64,000 nucleotides of DNA from Clostridiales bacterium (GTDB lineage: Bacteria; Bacillota; DSM-16504; Desulfitibacterales; JAICDB01): positions 1 through 64,000 of the forward strand of contig JAICDB010000005.1 in assembly GCA_020063565.1 (NCBI GenBank), written 5' to 3'. The position numbers and the translations under genes are program-made. Below are positions 19,278-28,010 of the stretch, piece by piece. The stretch's first letter is position 1, and each line of letters starts with the position of its first letter. The notes beneath the pieces were generated by a model that saw only the letters and a program-made list of their open reading frames with translations, ran no database searches and was not told where the DNA came from.

Positions 19278-20840
19278 CTACTGTAACCACTTTCCTGTAC
19301 CGTAGCGGTAATTATAGACCTTCACCAAGAAGTCATAAGTTGCCGGTTCAGCAGCTTGCATTTCCTTGAGGGTTTTATATGCTCTGACATTCTCTAACCT
19401 GGTGAATAACCAGGTATCTCCCTGTTTCTTCATTTCAACTTCTAGAATGGCCGGAACAAACCCGAAGCCGGAGAAAAAGTTAGCCACAAGGGTCGCTGTG
19501 ATATGATTTTCAGTAGAAATAGCCTGGAGAACATTGAAAACAGGGTCCTGCCTTACCTCCAGGGCTAGAAAGTCATTCCATCCTGTACTGTTTTTGACTG
19601 CCTCGGAAAAACGGCTCAGGTAATACTCGTTTTTCTTCTTGAATTCAAGATCTTCTTTCGAGTCGCTGCTGGTGGGGTGGCCAGTGTTGGCTGTCAAGTA
19701 GGCCGTCCGCAAGGCCACGTCGATAAACTTCTGGTTAAGCTCAGCCATCTCGCCGTAGCTGTAGAAGTTGCTTTTTTCCCACTCCCGCTCCATTTCCTCT
19801 ATCTCAGTTTCATTAACTTCTACCTGGGGAATTTCGCTAGCTAACATGGCGGAAACTTCCGATGGCGGTTGGGCATTGGCCAATTTTTCGCCCAGGATTT
19901 CCAAGATATTAAACTTGATGGCCTCCTTGTCGTAGTTCACGCCAGCCACATTCTCCTCTTGCCCGTCCGGATTGATCCTGCCGTACCTGATTAGATTGGT
20001 CCCCGGGTGAAATTCAAAGAAAACCAGCGGCTTGGTTATGGCCGGCCTTTCCCCCTGCTCCTCCGCGAAGCCCCTCGGCCGGTACCGGGCCAGGTACTTG
20101 CTCAAGGTATCGGCAGGCGTTTCCCCGGTAGCATCACCAAGATTCCCTTCCCAAAAGGTAGTGAAGATCATGTTTAAAGTCCTTACGAACTCAAAGTGAT
20201 CCCCCTGCCGGATGTAAAACCTGCCAGCCTCTCCTTCCGGGAAGTAATAGGTGGTTTTCATCAGGTCCGGGGGAATCCAGGCGAGGGGGGCCGCTGGCAG
20301 AGCGCTTTTCCTGGGAGCGCTTACCGCCGTTCGGCGGGCTTCCAGCAGGTTTCCTTGTTCCAGATAGCTCAGCATCTGGTCGTAATAGCGCTGCTTATCC
20401 TTGATCACTACCCTTTGAGTAACAGCCTGCCAAATAACCTCTGCCCCCAGCGCTTCGCTAACAAATCTCACCGGTACTAAAGTTCTGCCTTTGACTATCC
20501 TGGCCGGTATGTCCAACGAAACGGGCCGGCCGTCGAGGTAAGCCACTTTCTGTCCAACGGTTAATTTAATGGTATCTGTCTTACCGGCGGTGGCGTGGAG
20601 CCTAGTCCTGGCCGTAACCGTCTTACTTGCCGCATCCCAGGTGGCTTCCTTTCCGAAAGCCTCAAAGATTGGCCGCATGGGCACCAACACGCGGCCTTGC
20701 TCCAACACAGGGGGTACGTCAAAGTTCATACTTTCACCGTCCAAAAGCACTTTTACTGGCTGGGCGGCCAGCGCCCCTGCCGGTAATAGTACTGCCAGCA
20801 AGGCTATAACGACCAGCGTAGCCAAACAGTGTTTATTCAT
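19278..20840 (-). CDS. Exported protein with two copper-amine-oxidase N-like domains
   Basis: 520 residues from ATG 20840, chosen because GGAGGG lies 7 bases upstream; an in-frame ATG at 20855 overlaps that site. A Sec signal peptide (HCLATLVVIALLAVLLPAGALA) is followed by two tandem copies of the short domain named after the amine oxidase N-terminus. Its signature appears as PVLEQGRVLVPMRPIFEAFG (about 45-65) and IVKGRTLVPVRFVSEALGAE (about 110-130). The long C-terminal half has no family I recognise. These domains are common on Desulfotomaculum-like cell surfaces and are not oxidases. It is intact, unlike most neighbours. Confidence 0.8.
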   Translation of the reverse strand: MNKHCLATLVVIALLAVLLPAGALAAQPVKVLLDGESMNFDVPPVLEQGRVLVPMRPIFEAFGKEATWDAASKTVTARTRLHATAGKTDTIKLTVGQKVAYLDGRPVSLDIPARIVKGRTLVPVRFVSEALGAEVIWQAVTQRVVIKDKQRYYDQMLSYLEQGNLLEARRTAVSAPRKSALPAAPLAWIPPDLMKTTYYFPEGEAGRFYIRQGDHFEFVRTLNMIFTTFWEGNLGDATGETPADTLSKYLARYRPRGFAEEQGERPAITKPLVFFEFHPGTNLIRYGRINPDGQEENVAGVNYDKEAIKFNILEILGEKLANAQPPSEVSAMLASEIPQVEVNETEIEEMEREWEKSNFYSYGEMAELNQKFIDVALRTAYLTANTGHPTSSDSKEDLEFKKKNEYYLSRFSEAVKNSTGWNDFLALEVRQDPVFNVLQAISTENHITATLVANFFSGFGFVPAILEVEMKKQGDTWLFTRLENVRAYKTLKEMQAAEPATYDFLVKVYNYRYGTGKWLQ

Positions 20841-20886
20841 TAGCAAACCCTCCATTTTAGCTAGAGTAAGTAAAAAAAGTTGGCAA

Positions 20887-21054
20887 CTATCGATTATCTA
20901 ACTTTTTAGCTACTTCTTTTAAAGTTCGGTCAATAGACGCAACCTTTACGAGTAAAAAGATGAAACCGCCAAAAATTATTGCAGTTAAACCAATATTGAA
21001 CATCACAATTACGCTCGGTAAAATGCTCGAAGTCCACCATGGTACAGGGTGCAT
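20887..21054 (-). CDS. 55-residue single-pass membrane protein
   Basis: A short intact gene: ATG 21054 preceded by AAAGGAG at good spacing, stop TAG 20887-20889. MHPVPWWTSS is followed by one hydrophobic helix (VIVMFNIGLTAIIFGGFIFLL, less its ends) and a charged amphipathic tail (SIDRTLKEVAKKLDNR). The size and tail suggest a small anchor or regulatory membrane peptide. No family was recognised. The upstream frame ends two bases before its start. Confidence 0.65.
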   Translation of the reverse strand: MHPVPWWTSSILPSVIVMFNIGLTAIIFGGFIFLLVKVASIDRTLKEVAKKLDNR

Positions 21055-21055
21055 C

Positions 21056-21370
21056 TTAATAAACTCCTTTCCTGTTTTTAATTATTTCTTCAATAGTTAT
21101 ACCGTCAAAGTCAAACCACTTCCTCGCCCTTTCCTCTACTTGGTAGCTCAATTCAGGGATTGTTAGTCCCTGATGAACGTTAAAGATTGCATCTTGAACT
21201 TTCTTGGGAAGCAGGTTTTAATATCTTAGGGTACGTAAAGCCGGTACCCTTTTCAAGGGCATTATTTTCTTTATAAAATTCCTGGGCGTACGCCCAGACG
21301 TATATTTCCTCGGCTACGATAGCTGCGTCGGCGTCAATGCCGCTTTGCCTCTCCACTTGGGAAGGCAAGC
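21056..21370 (-). pseudogene. Frameshifted hypothetical protein
   Basis: The upper frame encodes IDADAAIVAEEIYVWAYAQE and FYKENNALEKGTGFTYPKIL, and stops at 21180. The next frame encodes LLPKKVQDAIFNVHQGLTIP then ELSYQVEERARKWFDFDG and ends at TAA 21056-21058. A one-base shift near 21200 would join them. Unknown family. Its end abuts the 55-residue membrane protein gene, so the two may once have been cotranscribed. Confidence 0.5.
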
Positions 21371-21401
21371 ACTCTTCGGGCTTACTTTCTATATTTCCTT
21401 C

Positions 21402-21731
21402 TTATTTATGGTGTTTACCATAAGAAATTTCATCTACAGCCAGATAACGCAGCCTATTATAGTCTGTATCACCAAACTCACTTTGTAGTCCTTGTTTTTC
21501 AACTTCTTTGACTGTCTTCCAATCTAAATGGAGATGTTCTTCCACAGCCTTTACGGGTATTAATTTACAAAGTTGCTGTATGTAAGTAGCTAGGCGTCTG
21601 GTCACTCGAAGTCCTCCGGGAGTAGCAATATCCAGTTCTTCAACTCTTACTTGGCCGCGATGAGGGCAATATATCTTGCGATAATCGAGATGTATTAAGG
21701 TTTTATGTGGACATAATGAAAGATCTCGCAA
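21402..21731 (-). mobile_element. ISL3-family transposase, N-terminal fragment
   Basis: 109 residues containing the ISL3 (DDE_Tnp_ISL3) N-terminal pattern: a zinc-finger-like CPHKT...YCPHRGQVRVEEL, a helix-turn-helix region (VKAVEEHLHLDWKTVKEVEK) and the start of the catalytic core with the first Asp in RYLAVDEISYGKHHK. The frame then stops, so the remaining ~300 residues with the other catalytic residues are absent. An element end lies upstream at 21775-21799. Confidence 0.75.
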
Positions 21732-21774
21732 AAAACGCTGAGGTTTACGAATGTCCTTCTTTTTTAGCTATTTT

Positions 21775-21799
21775 TTTCAACGGAAATGGAGAAGAACCA
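21775..21799 (-). repeat. Putative ISL3 terminal repeat
   Basis: On the minus strand GGTTCTTCTCCATTTCCGTTG lies about 45 bases ahead of the ISL3 transposase relic. It shares GGTTCTTCTCCA and a following GTTG with the repeats at 31577-31600 and 41632-41655, which supports reading all three as ends of the same kind of element. Confidence 0.5.
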
Positions 21800-21804
21800 C
21801 ACTT

Positions 21805-22344
21805 TTAAATTACCAGCCTTGCCAGTGTGGCGAGACCAAAAAGCATAATTACAATGGCAGATATTCTATTCACCCAACGAATCAGCCGGTCGGCCAGTTT
21901 ATTCCGAAATAAACTATAAATACCGCTGGAAATATACCACCATATGGCAGCACCGGCAAAAACTGCAGCATAGCCAAGCACCAGCATGGGGTTGGAAGCA
22001 GTCAACACCAGTGTGGAAACATAATTTGTAACCAAACCCCGATTATTGTCCGATGGTTCCCCTGCATAGGGCTGTGATAAATATGTTTTTAGGGCCAAAA
22101 AACAGAGAAAAATGCCGCCAATTAGATAGAAAAACTTTTCTTCCCGTATAATCAACTCCCTGACAACACTCAACCCGCCAGCGGAAATCCCAGCATATAT
22201 GCCGTCCACGGTAGCTGCTCCCAATCCGGATACAAAGCCACTTAGCCGGCCGTGGGACAGACTCCGTCTAATGCAAAGAATGTGAACAGGGCCAACCGGC
22301 AACGAAACAACAAAACCGGTAACAGCCGCTTTTATAAAAACCAT
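21805..22344 (-). CDS. LysE/RhtB-type exporter, probably internally deleted
   Basis: 179 residues with the LysE-family N-terminus SLPVGPVHILCIRRSLSHGR and GLGAATVDGIYAG, and the C-terminal WVNRISAIVIMLFGLATLA. The family is normally ~200-210 residues with six helices. Here YAAVFA is joined directly to GAAIWWYISSGI, where relatives have about 25 more residues including part of a helix. I infer an in-frame deletion. If so the protein is unlikely to work as an amino-acid exporter. ATG at 22344 follows GGGGAG. Confidence 0.65.
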   Translation of the reverse strand: MVFIKAAVTGFVVSLPVGPVHILCIRRSLSHGRLSGFVSGLGAATVDGIYAGISAGGLSVVRELIIREEKFFYLIGGIFLCFLALKTYLSQPYAGEPSDNNRGLVTNYVSTLVLTASNPMLVLGYAAVFAGAAIWWYISSGIYSLFRNKLADRLIRWVNRISAIVIMLFGLATLARLVI

Positions 22345-22527
22345 CAGTTTCAGCTCCCCTCTGTTATCTACCTTACTACCAGTATAATAAAATTTTGCCT
22401 CTTGGGAAGTAACATGAAGCTTGATTTTTACAAAATATATCTGGTTTTGCTAAAAACTCATGTTCGACCTAAGAACGGCTAAAAACCTCATAGTTAACAG
22501 ATTCCTTTCAAAAAGTTCTACACTACA

Positions 22528-22803
22528 TTGGAATTTTCATTTTTTTCTTTGTTTTACATTTCAAAACGAAATCTGAAGCCTGCATTGTCTGATTTCGAAA
22601 ATTTCGTAGAACGATTCTTTAATGAAGACACATTTTTCATACCTGTATTTGGGCAATCCTTCAGGGTAGATGTCAAAGAAACAGAAAAGGAATATATCCC
22701 GAAGATGGTATACTAACAATCTCAACCAAAAAAAGGTATGTATCAATGAAGAGAAGGAGAACTTTAGAGGGAGGGATAAGAGAGATACAATCCACTTTAT
22801 GAT
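22528..22803 (+). pseudogene. Hsp20 small heat-shock protein relic
   Basis: The plus-strand frame gives RNLKPALSDFENFVERFFNE, then VFGQSFRVDVKETEKEYI, the start of an Hsp20 alpha-crystallin domain. A few codons later, in another frame, EDGILTISTKKR matches the ...LTIS strand found much further along the domain. The middle (~25-30 residues) is missing and the reading frame changes, so this is an internal deletion plus frameshift. It is the only plus-strand gene remnant in this part of the window apart from transposase scraps. Confidence 0.6.
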
Positions 22804-22814
22804 CTAATGCGGGC

Positions 22815-23489
22815 TTATTTAAGTACCGCCTGTCCTAATCCTAAATCAAAGAGACTGATACTTTGCCCCGGTTCCACAATGACAAATTCTTCATCCCATT
22901 CTCCTTTGAAGGCTTTATAAATTATTCTTAAAGAACCTGTTATAGTTTCATGATCCAAACCAAGTACCCTGGCCATTTTCAAAGTCGACTCCATGATTTC
23001 TTCAGGCTCATAAGCTCCGGTATCTATAACCCTTAACTTTTCATATTTGTTTAACAATTTATCGAAAATTATTTTGGTTTTTTGAGGTCCATATTTTTTT
23101 ACACAGTAAGAATACTCCGTCCAAATGCTTGTTTCGCTTTCGAAATACCCTTTGGTCAGGTAATACGAGGGTGCCTCTCTGTCCATGACACGCCTTTGTT
23201 CATTACCACCCAAAAAAAGTGAAATACAGTCATCGACTTTTGGGAAAACCAGCCGTGCATTAGAAGAAGTTATACCAAGCAGAGAATTTCCGCAACTTCC
23301 AAACAGCAGTACAATGTTATCTACGTTAGCTATTTTATCAATTTGATTTTGAAGGGTTTCTTTTAACTTTTTAGGAACGTTATGAAGCCCAGAATCAACC
23401 CAAATAATCGGATAGCTAACCTGTAAATCTTTTGCAACCAGCTCAACCTCATCTTTTAGTGTGTGGCAGGCTACAGCAATATTTTTCAT
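22815..23489 (-). CDS. DUF1638 protein of a corrinoid methyltransferase cluster
   Basis: 224-residue DUF1638 protein. Visible features are the N-terminal VACHTLKDEVELV, VLLFGSCGNSLLGI (a possible cofactor-binding Cys), RLVFPKVDDCISLFLG and the C-terminal IYKAFKGEWDEEFVIV. The biochemical role is unknown. Members are repeatedly found next to corrinoid proteins and UroD-type methyltransferases, as here: the corrinoid protein gene lies 32 bases upstream. Last gene of the run. No terminator was recognised after it. Confidence 0.8.
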   Translation of the reverse strand: MKNIAVACHTLKDEVELVAKDLQVSYPIIWVDSGLHNVPKKLKETLQNQIDKIANVDNIVLLFGSCGNSLLGITSSNARLVFPKVDDCISLFLGGNEQRRVMDREAPSYYLTKGYFESETSIWTEYSYCVKKYGPQKTKIIFDKLLNKYEKLRVIDTGAYEPEEIMESTLKMARVLGLDHETITGSLRIIYKAFKGEWDEEFVIVEPGQSISLFDLGLGQAVLK

Positions 23490-23521
23490 GTTATTACACC
23501 AGCCTTATCCAGAATTAATAG

Positions 23522-24151
23522 TTATTTTGATAAAGCAATTTCTTTAACCAGTTCTATCGCTTTTATAGCATCTGTTTCAAAATAATCAGCACCTGTGAAT
23601 TGCCTTACTCGTTCATTTACAGGATATCCTCCCAGTAAAACAGTTACCTTTTCTCGGAGACCGGCTTCTCTTAACAGATCAATTACTTTTTTCACAGAAT
23701 TAATCGAAAAGGTAAGAAGCACAGAAATACCTATAATGCTAGCCCCTGTTTCGTTAATAGCCTTTATAAACTCTTCAGGCTGTACATCTACGCCCAGGTC
23801 ATACACATCAAACCCGTGGGATCTTAGCAAATTGACGATTATATTTTTCCCCAGATCATGAATATCTCCTTCAATAGTCCCCATAACAATTTTTGTTCCA
23901 TTTTGTTCAGTATTTTTTGAAAAATATGGATTTAATATTTCCATAATTCTTCTCAAAATTTCCTCTGACATAATTAAATCTGATAAGAAATATATTTCTT
24001 CACTATATCTCTTACCAACTATTTCAACTCCCTGCCTGCATTGTTCAACAATTTGCAGAGGTGTTTCGCCAGCTTTAATTTTTTCTTTTACTGTCTGAAG
24101 AGCTTTTTCTTCCTCTAAATTTGCAATAGCATTAATTAAATCTTCCTTCAT
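23522..24151 (-). CDS. Corrinoid (B12-binding) protein, copy 1
   Basis: 209 residues of the MtbC/MtmC/MtaC-like type. A helical cap (1-80) is followed by a Rossmann-like B12 domain. The cobalt-ligand motif DxHxxG is present as Asp96-x-His98-x-x-Gly101 (GDIHDLGKN), with the later GISVLL and GGYPVN elements of the cofactor pocket. It would carry a methyl group between a substrate-specific methyltransferase and a second one. It follows the GntR gene by 29 bases. A second paralogue is at 28011-28631. Confidence 0.92.
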   Translation of the reverse strand: MKEDLINAIANLEEEKALQTVKEKIKAGETPLQIVEQCRQGVEIVGKRYSEEIYFLSDLIMSEEILRRIMEILNPYFSKNTEQNGTKIVMGTIEGDIHDLGKNIIVNLLRSHGFDVYDLGVDVQPEEFIKAINETGASIIGISVLLTFSINSVKKVIDLLREAGLREKVTVLLGGYPVNERVRQFTGADYFETDAIKAIELVKEIALSK

Positions 24152-24180
24152 ATGAAACCACCCTTACCCTCTTTAAATTG

Positions 24181-24951
24181 CTATTTAGAAGTATTTGCAA
24201 ACCATCCAATATAGCTGGTAAGTTTATATCTATCACCGCGGTAAATCGACCTTCCCCAACCTACAGGCTTTTTATCAAAATCATAAATCGTTTGCTCAAC
24301 CACAAAGACCGGGGTATTCAGTTCAACTTCTAAAATTGATGCTTCTTCTTCAGTAACAATTGACGCATGCAGCACTCTTTTGCTTGTAGTAGGAAAGTGA
24401 TCACCGTGCAATACAGCCAAATTTGACAGTGAAGGATCTTTTAGTTCCGTTTCCAGGATAGGCTTTTGTTTTGAATACTTGATATATTTTTTCTCATAGA
24501 CTAAAGGTTCGTTATCTGCTGATAACACCAGGCTAAAGTAAAGACAGTTGGTACCTATAGGCACTTCCAACTTGTTAGATAATATCTTGTCAGCTTTTAC
24601 AATCCTTACACCTAAAAGTTTTGAACTCGGCGTCATTCCCTTTTTGGTTATTTCTTCATGAAAATCGCCTAATTCAAATATGACTTGATTTAAATTAGGT
24701 TTGGCTACAAAAGTCCCTTTGCCTTTTTGAGAGTAGACTAATCCTGCATTTATCAGCTCTGAAATAGCCCGACGAACGGTCATTCTGCTTATTTCAAAAG
24801 TCTCTGCTATTTCATGCTCGGGAGGCAATGCTTCTCCAGGCTTAAGTTTCCCTTTAATGATATACTCTTCAAATAATTTAAAAATTTGATAGTAAATAGG
24901 AATAACCGAATTTTTATCTACTTTTTCTTTGTTTATACGTTGAAGTTCCAT
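24181..24951 (-). CDS. GntR-family transcriptional regulator (HutC/UTRA subfamily)
   Basis: 256 residues from ATG 24951 (a TTG at 24960 is possible). The N-terminal winged helix is typical of GntR (YYQIFKLFEEYIIKGKLKPG, EHEIAETFEISRMTVRRAIS, GKGTFVAKP). The C-terminal UTRA ligand domain ends with YDFDKKPVGWGRSIYRGDRY. It very likely controls the surrounding corrinoid cluster in response to the methylated substrate or a product. Its own promoter carries a palindromic operator. Confidence 0.9.
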   Translation of the reverse strand: MELQRINKEKVDKNSVIPIYYQIFKLFEEYIIKGKLKPGEALPPEHEIAETFEISRMTVRRAISELINAGLVYSQKGKGTFVAKPNLNQVIFELGDFHEEITKKGMTPSSKLLGVRIVKADKILSNKLEVPIGTNCLYFSLVLSADNEPLVYEKKYIKYSKQKPILETELKDPSLSNLAVLHGDHFPTTSKRVLHASIVTEEEASILEVELNTPVFVVEQTIYDFDKKPVGWGRSIYRGDRYKLTSYIGWFANTSK

Positions 24952-24963
24952 TTTTATCAAACC

Positions 24964-24979
24964 TGTCTAGACAATTATA
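24964..24979 (-). promoter_or_regulatory. Operator TGTCTAGACA and -10 box of the GntR gene
   Basis: A perfect 10-bp palindrome TGTCTAGACA (24964-24973) immediately follows, in the minus-strand direction, a TATAAT hexamer (24974-24979). It lies just ahead of the GntR start codon. HutC-type GntR proteins (NagR, DasR) bind GTCTAGAC-like palindromes, so autorepression is likely. No good -35 box was seen. Confidence 0.65.
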
Positions 24980-25047
24980 CTGTAGTTATTTATAGAATAG
25001 CATAATATGTCTCTGATAGTCAATTAATTATGTAACACATATTCCCA

Positions 25048-26292
25048 TCAAAGTTTTCTACGCACCAGAATAGTATAAGACAAAACCGATCCGAAACTAA
25101 CAGCGGCAATTACTACACCCAAAGGCAGCGCTGTTTGGCTGCCACCTAAACCTACAAGAGGAGCTGCAAAAGCACCGAAGATAAATGACAGTACTCCGAG
25201 AACCGCCGATGCACTACCTGCAGTTTGACCCTGATTTTGCATGGCTAAGGAAAAACCGGTAGTCATCACAATTCCCACACTCGATACTGCAAAGAACAGA
25301 GGTAGTAAGATAAGAAACAGCCCTGCCTCCATAATTATTGCAGTTAAAAGCATACTGCTTCCGATAAAAGAAATACCAATTCCTGTAACAAACAATTTGG
25401 TTTCATTTATTCGTCCTGCCAACCTTCCGGTTACTTGACTAGCTATAATAATTCCAAAACTATTTATAGCAAACAATAAGCTGAAAATTTGCGGTGAGAT
25501 AGAAAAAATCTCTTGAAGCACGAACGGCGAACCAGATATATATGCAAACATAGCGGCTGACACAAGCCCTTGTGACAACGCATAACCCATAAAAATACGA
25601 TCATTAATAAGATTACGCAGTATGGACAAAGTATTATTTATTCCTGCTTCTGAGCGGCTTTGAGCAGGTAATGTCTCGGAAACACCGAAAAAAACGGTAA
25701 GAAGTAAAATTATTCCTATAACAGCCAATACAATAAACACTCCGTGCCATGACGTCACTCGCAATAGTTGCCCGCCCGCAATAGGTGCAAGAACCGGTGC
25801 CGCACCGTTAACCAGCATTAAACGAGAAATAAATTTTGTCAACTCTGAACCCGAATAAAGGTCCCGCACTATAGCACGAGAAATAACAACCCCGGCTGCC
25901 CCTGCTAAACCTTGAAGAAACCGCAATACTATTAATAACCAGATAGAAGGACTAAGGGCACATAACAAAGATGAAACTATATAAATGGTAAGTCCTACAA
26001 GCAGCGGCTTACGGCGCCCACGTATGTCGCTCAAGGGACCGGCAAATAATTGTCCTATGGCTAATCCCAGTAGAAAAAAGGTTAGACTGAGCTGTGCAGA
26101 TGATGCACTGGTATTGAGCCCTTTCGCCAGCCCAGGCAAAGCAGGTAAATACATGTCAATGGACAAAGGCCCCAACGCAGTTAGTCCACCTAAAATCAAG
26201 GATAATTGTAAGCAGTTTACTCGTGTAGAAAGTTGAACAGCAGCAGAGTTTTTTGCACAGTTTTCCATTAGAAAATCAAACCTTTCCATCAT
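25048..26292 (-). CDS. Bcr/CflA-family MFS drug exporter
   Basis: 414 residues with 12 hydrophobic segments. Bcr/CflA hallmarks are LSIDMYLPALPGLAKGLN at the end of helix 1, the loop 2-3 motif GPLSDIRGRRKPLLVG and helix 5 motif AAPVLAPIAGGQLL. It would export a small organic compound by proton antiport. It sits 100 bases before gntR in the same direction, so it may be part of the methyl-transfer cluster, for example exporting a demethylated product, but this is inference. Confidence 0.88.
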   Translation of the reverse strand: MMERFDFLMENCAKNSAAVQLSTRVNCLQLSLILGGLTALGPLSIDMYLPALPGLAKGLNTSASSAQLSLTFFLLGLAIGQLFAGPLSDIRGRRKPLLVGLTIYIVSSLLCALSPSIWLLIVLRFLQGLAGAAGVVISRAIVRDLYSGSELTKFISRLMLVNGAAPVLAPIAGGQLLRVTSWHGVFIVLAVIGIILLLTVFFGVSETLPAQSRSEAGINNTLSILRNLINDRIFMGYALSQGLVSAAMFAYISGSPFVLQEIFSISPQIFSLLFAINSFGIIIASQVTGRLAGRINETKLFVTGIGISFIGSSMLLTAIIMEAGLFLILLPLFFAVSSVGIVMTTGFSLAMQNQGQTAGSASAVLGVLSFIFGAFAAPLVGLGGSQTALPLGVVIAAVSFGSVLSYTILVRRKL

Positions 26293-26304
26293 AGTTGTCT
26301 TTAT

Positions 26305-26536
26305 TTATTCTTGTATTTTTTCTAAATCCTCAAGTATTTTGAAAAATAGATGTCGGAAAAATATTTTTTCTTGGAGAGCATCCCTTACCGCTCCGGCTGC
26401 AATACGGTCTTTTTCGGTGAGATAAACCCGTGATACTCTGTGGTCTTTTACTACTGTAGCTTCTTTTATATCATATATGTTATAAATCAATCACTTCTTT
26501 AAAACTTTTTTTCTTCTGAAATTTTGTCAAATTCAT
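26305..26536 (-). pseudogene. Small hypothetical protein, apparently frameshifted
   Basis: ATG 26536 follows GGATGAGG and opens MNLTKFQKKKSFKEVIDL before a stop. The overlapping frame continues IYNIYDIKEATVVKDHRVSR, then VYLTEKDRIAAGAVRDALQE and ends at 26305. A one-base shift near 26490 would give a ~75-residue protein. I do not recognise it. It ends 13 bases before the exporter gene and so probably shares its transcript. Confidence 0.4.
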
Positions 26537-26666
26537 TTTTGCACCTCATCCTTTCTTTAGTTTTGTTTACTCACTTAACTATTTCAAGGATTGAGAGCCC
26601 TATCCCTTTTCCTTCCATTTTTTACCCACTAATCTTCCACAAACGTTTTACTCATACTGTAACAAT

Positions 26667-26708
26667 CAAGGGGGCTGTTCCAAATAGTAGCTTTGGAGCA
26701 GCCCCTTG
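26667..26708 (-). terminator. Intrinsic terminator after the MFS gene
   Basis: A long stem with arms CAAGGGGGCTGTTCCAAA and TTTGGAGCAGCCCCTTG (one bulge, one G-T pair) and a 7-base loop, 33 bases after the stop of the 26741-27970 gene. The T-run on the minus-strand side is weak (ATTGTT). Confidence 0.7.
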
Positions 26709-26740
26709 AAAAGGTATAACAAGGCAAATTTCAAAGTCTA

Positions 26741-27970
26741 TCAAATGGCAGCTTCGGGTTTGGCATCAGCCTTTGCCCTAGCCTTAGCTCCCAATTCAGG
26801 GAGAAACAATTCAATAACTCCCACCAAAAACAAGAATAAGCTAGCTAATGCAAATAATATGTTGTAATTTTCCCCACTTAATGGTGCAATAATGAAAGAT
26901 GGGATAAAAAACGCGCCTATAAGTTGTAAAGTTGCCATGAGTCCTCCGGCACTCCCGGCATAGACAGGACCGATTTCCGGAAGCAGCATTGGGAATGCCA
27001 TCAACAGCGGTACGCTCATTCCTAAGAAGACTCCTAGAGCAAAAAGAAATATCCACACACTTACTCCTTGAACAACCCAAGAGATGTACATAACAACTGC
27101 TCCCAAAACTGCTACAGGAGTCAGGAAAGGTTTAATTCTACCCATGCGATCGGATATAAAGGGACCTACGATACTGCCCAGGATGGTACCAAACGTTACC
27201 ACCGATGTCATGACACCGGCTTTTGCCGGGTCTATACCACGCACCTGGGTTAATGCATTGGGCAAAAATCCGGTGAAAGCCATATTAGCACCCATGAAAC
27301 ACATCAGCGCCAAGCCAACCAACCAGATATTTCTACTCCTGGCAGCCACACCAATATACTTTAACACGGGCATGGCCGGTAATTCAGGTGCACCCTCTGA
27401 CTTGGCCTTTATAAAAGTCATCCATAAAATCCATATTACAAACATAACTATACCCGCAGTAGTATATGCACTCTTAACTGTAGGAAATAAAGCGGAAGTC
27501 GCTAAAGCTACGCTCATACCAATACCAGCGGCAGTAAAGTAGATTCCCATAGCTGTGCCCATCTGCTCCTTAGGAAACCATGCTCCCAGCAGCTTTGACA
27601 CATTGGCATTCAAGAGAGCTGAACTGATTCCAGCCAGAAACATCAGAGCAAAAAGACCCCAGAACCCATTGGCGGTATATCGGAAATATACTCCTACTAT
27701 CGAAAAAATAAAACCCACTGTAACAACTCTTTTGACACCAAACCTGTCTGCCAGAGCCCCCGCTGCAAGACTAAAAAATACAGCCGGCAACATGGGTGCT
27801 GAGAGGACCATGGCAAAATTTCCAGGTGTCAGGTCTAAATCGGGAATAATCTTATATGCCAAGGCTGCAACCTGAAATTGTGCAGCAACTCCAATAAATG
27901 TGGCACACCACATAATAGCCAAAATGACCCAGCGATAAGGTGATAGCAATACTTTGGAGCTATCACTCAT
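26741..27970 (-). CDS. MFS transporter of the methyl-transfer cluster
   Basis: 409 residues with 12 predicted helices and the MFS loop motif GALADRFGVKRVV. The second half repeats it as GPFISDRMGRIKPFL. It ends in an Ala/Lys-rich tail. The gene lies 40 bases after corrinoid protein 2 and is in line with the UroD-type methyltransferase, so uptake of the methylated substrate is the natural guess. MFS members of the oxalate/formate-antiporter kind look similar, but the sequence does not reveal the substrate. Confidence 0.85.
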   Translation of the reverse strand: MSDSSKVLLSPYRWVILAIMWCATFIGVAAQFQVAALAYKIIPDLDLTPGNFAMVLSAPMLPAVFFSLAAGALADRFGVKRVVTVGFIFSIVGVYFRYTANGFWGLFALMFLAGISSALLNANVSKLLGAWFPKEQMGTAMGIYFTAAGIGMSVALATSALFPTVKSAYTTAGIVMFVIWILWMTFIKAKSEGAPELPAMPVLKYIGVAARSRNIWLVGLALMCFMGANMAFTGFLPNALTQVRGIDPAKAGVMTSVVTFGTILGSIVGPFISDRMGRIKPFLTPVAVLGAVVMYISWVVQGVSVWIFLFALGVFLGMSVPLLMAFPMLLPEIGPVYAGSAGGLMATLQLIGAFFIPSFIIAPLSGENYNILFALASLFLFLVGVIELFLPELGAKARAKADAKPEAAI

Positions 27971-28010
27971 AACATGTTTTCACCCCTTTTAGTTTTTAGA
28001 AAAGACGCAA

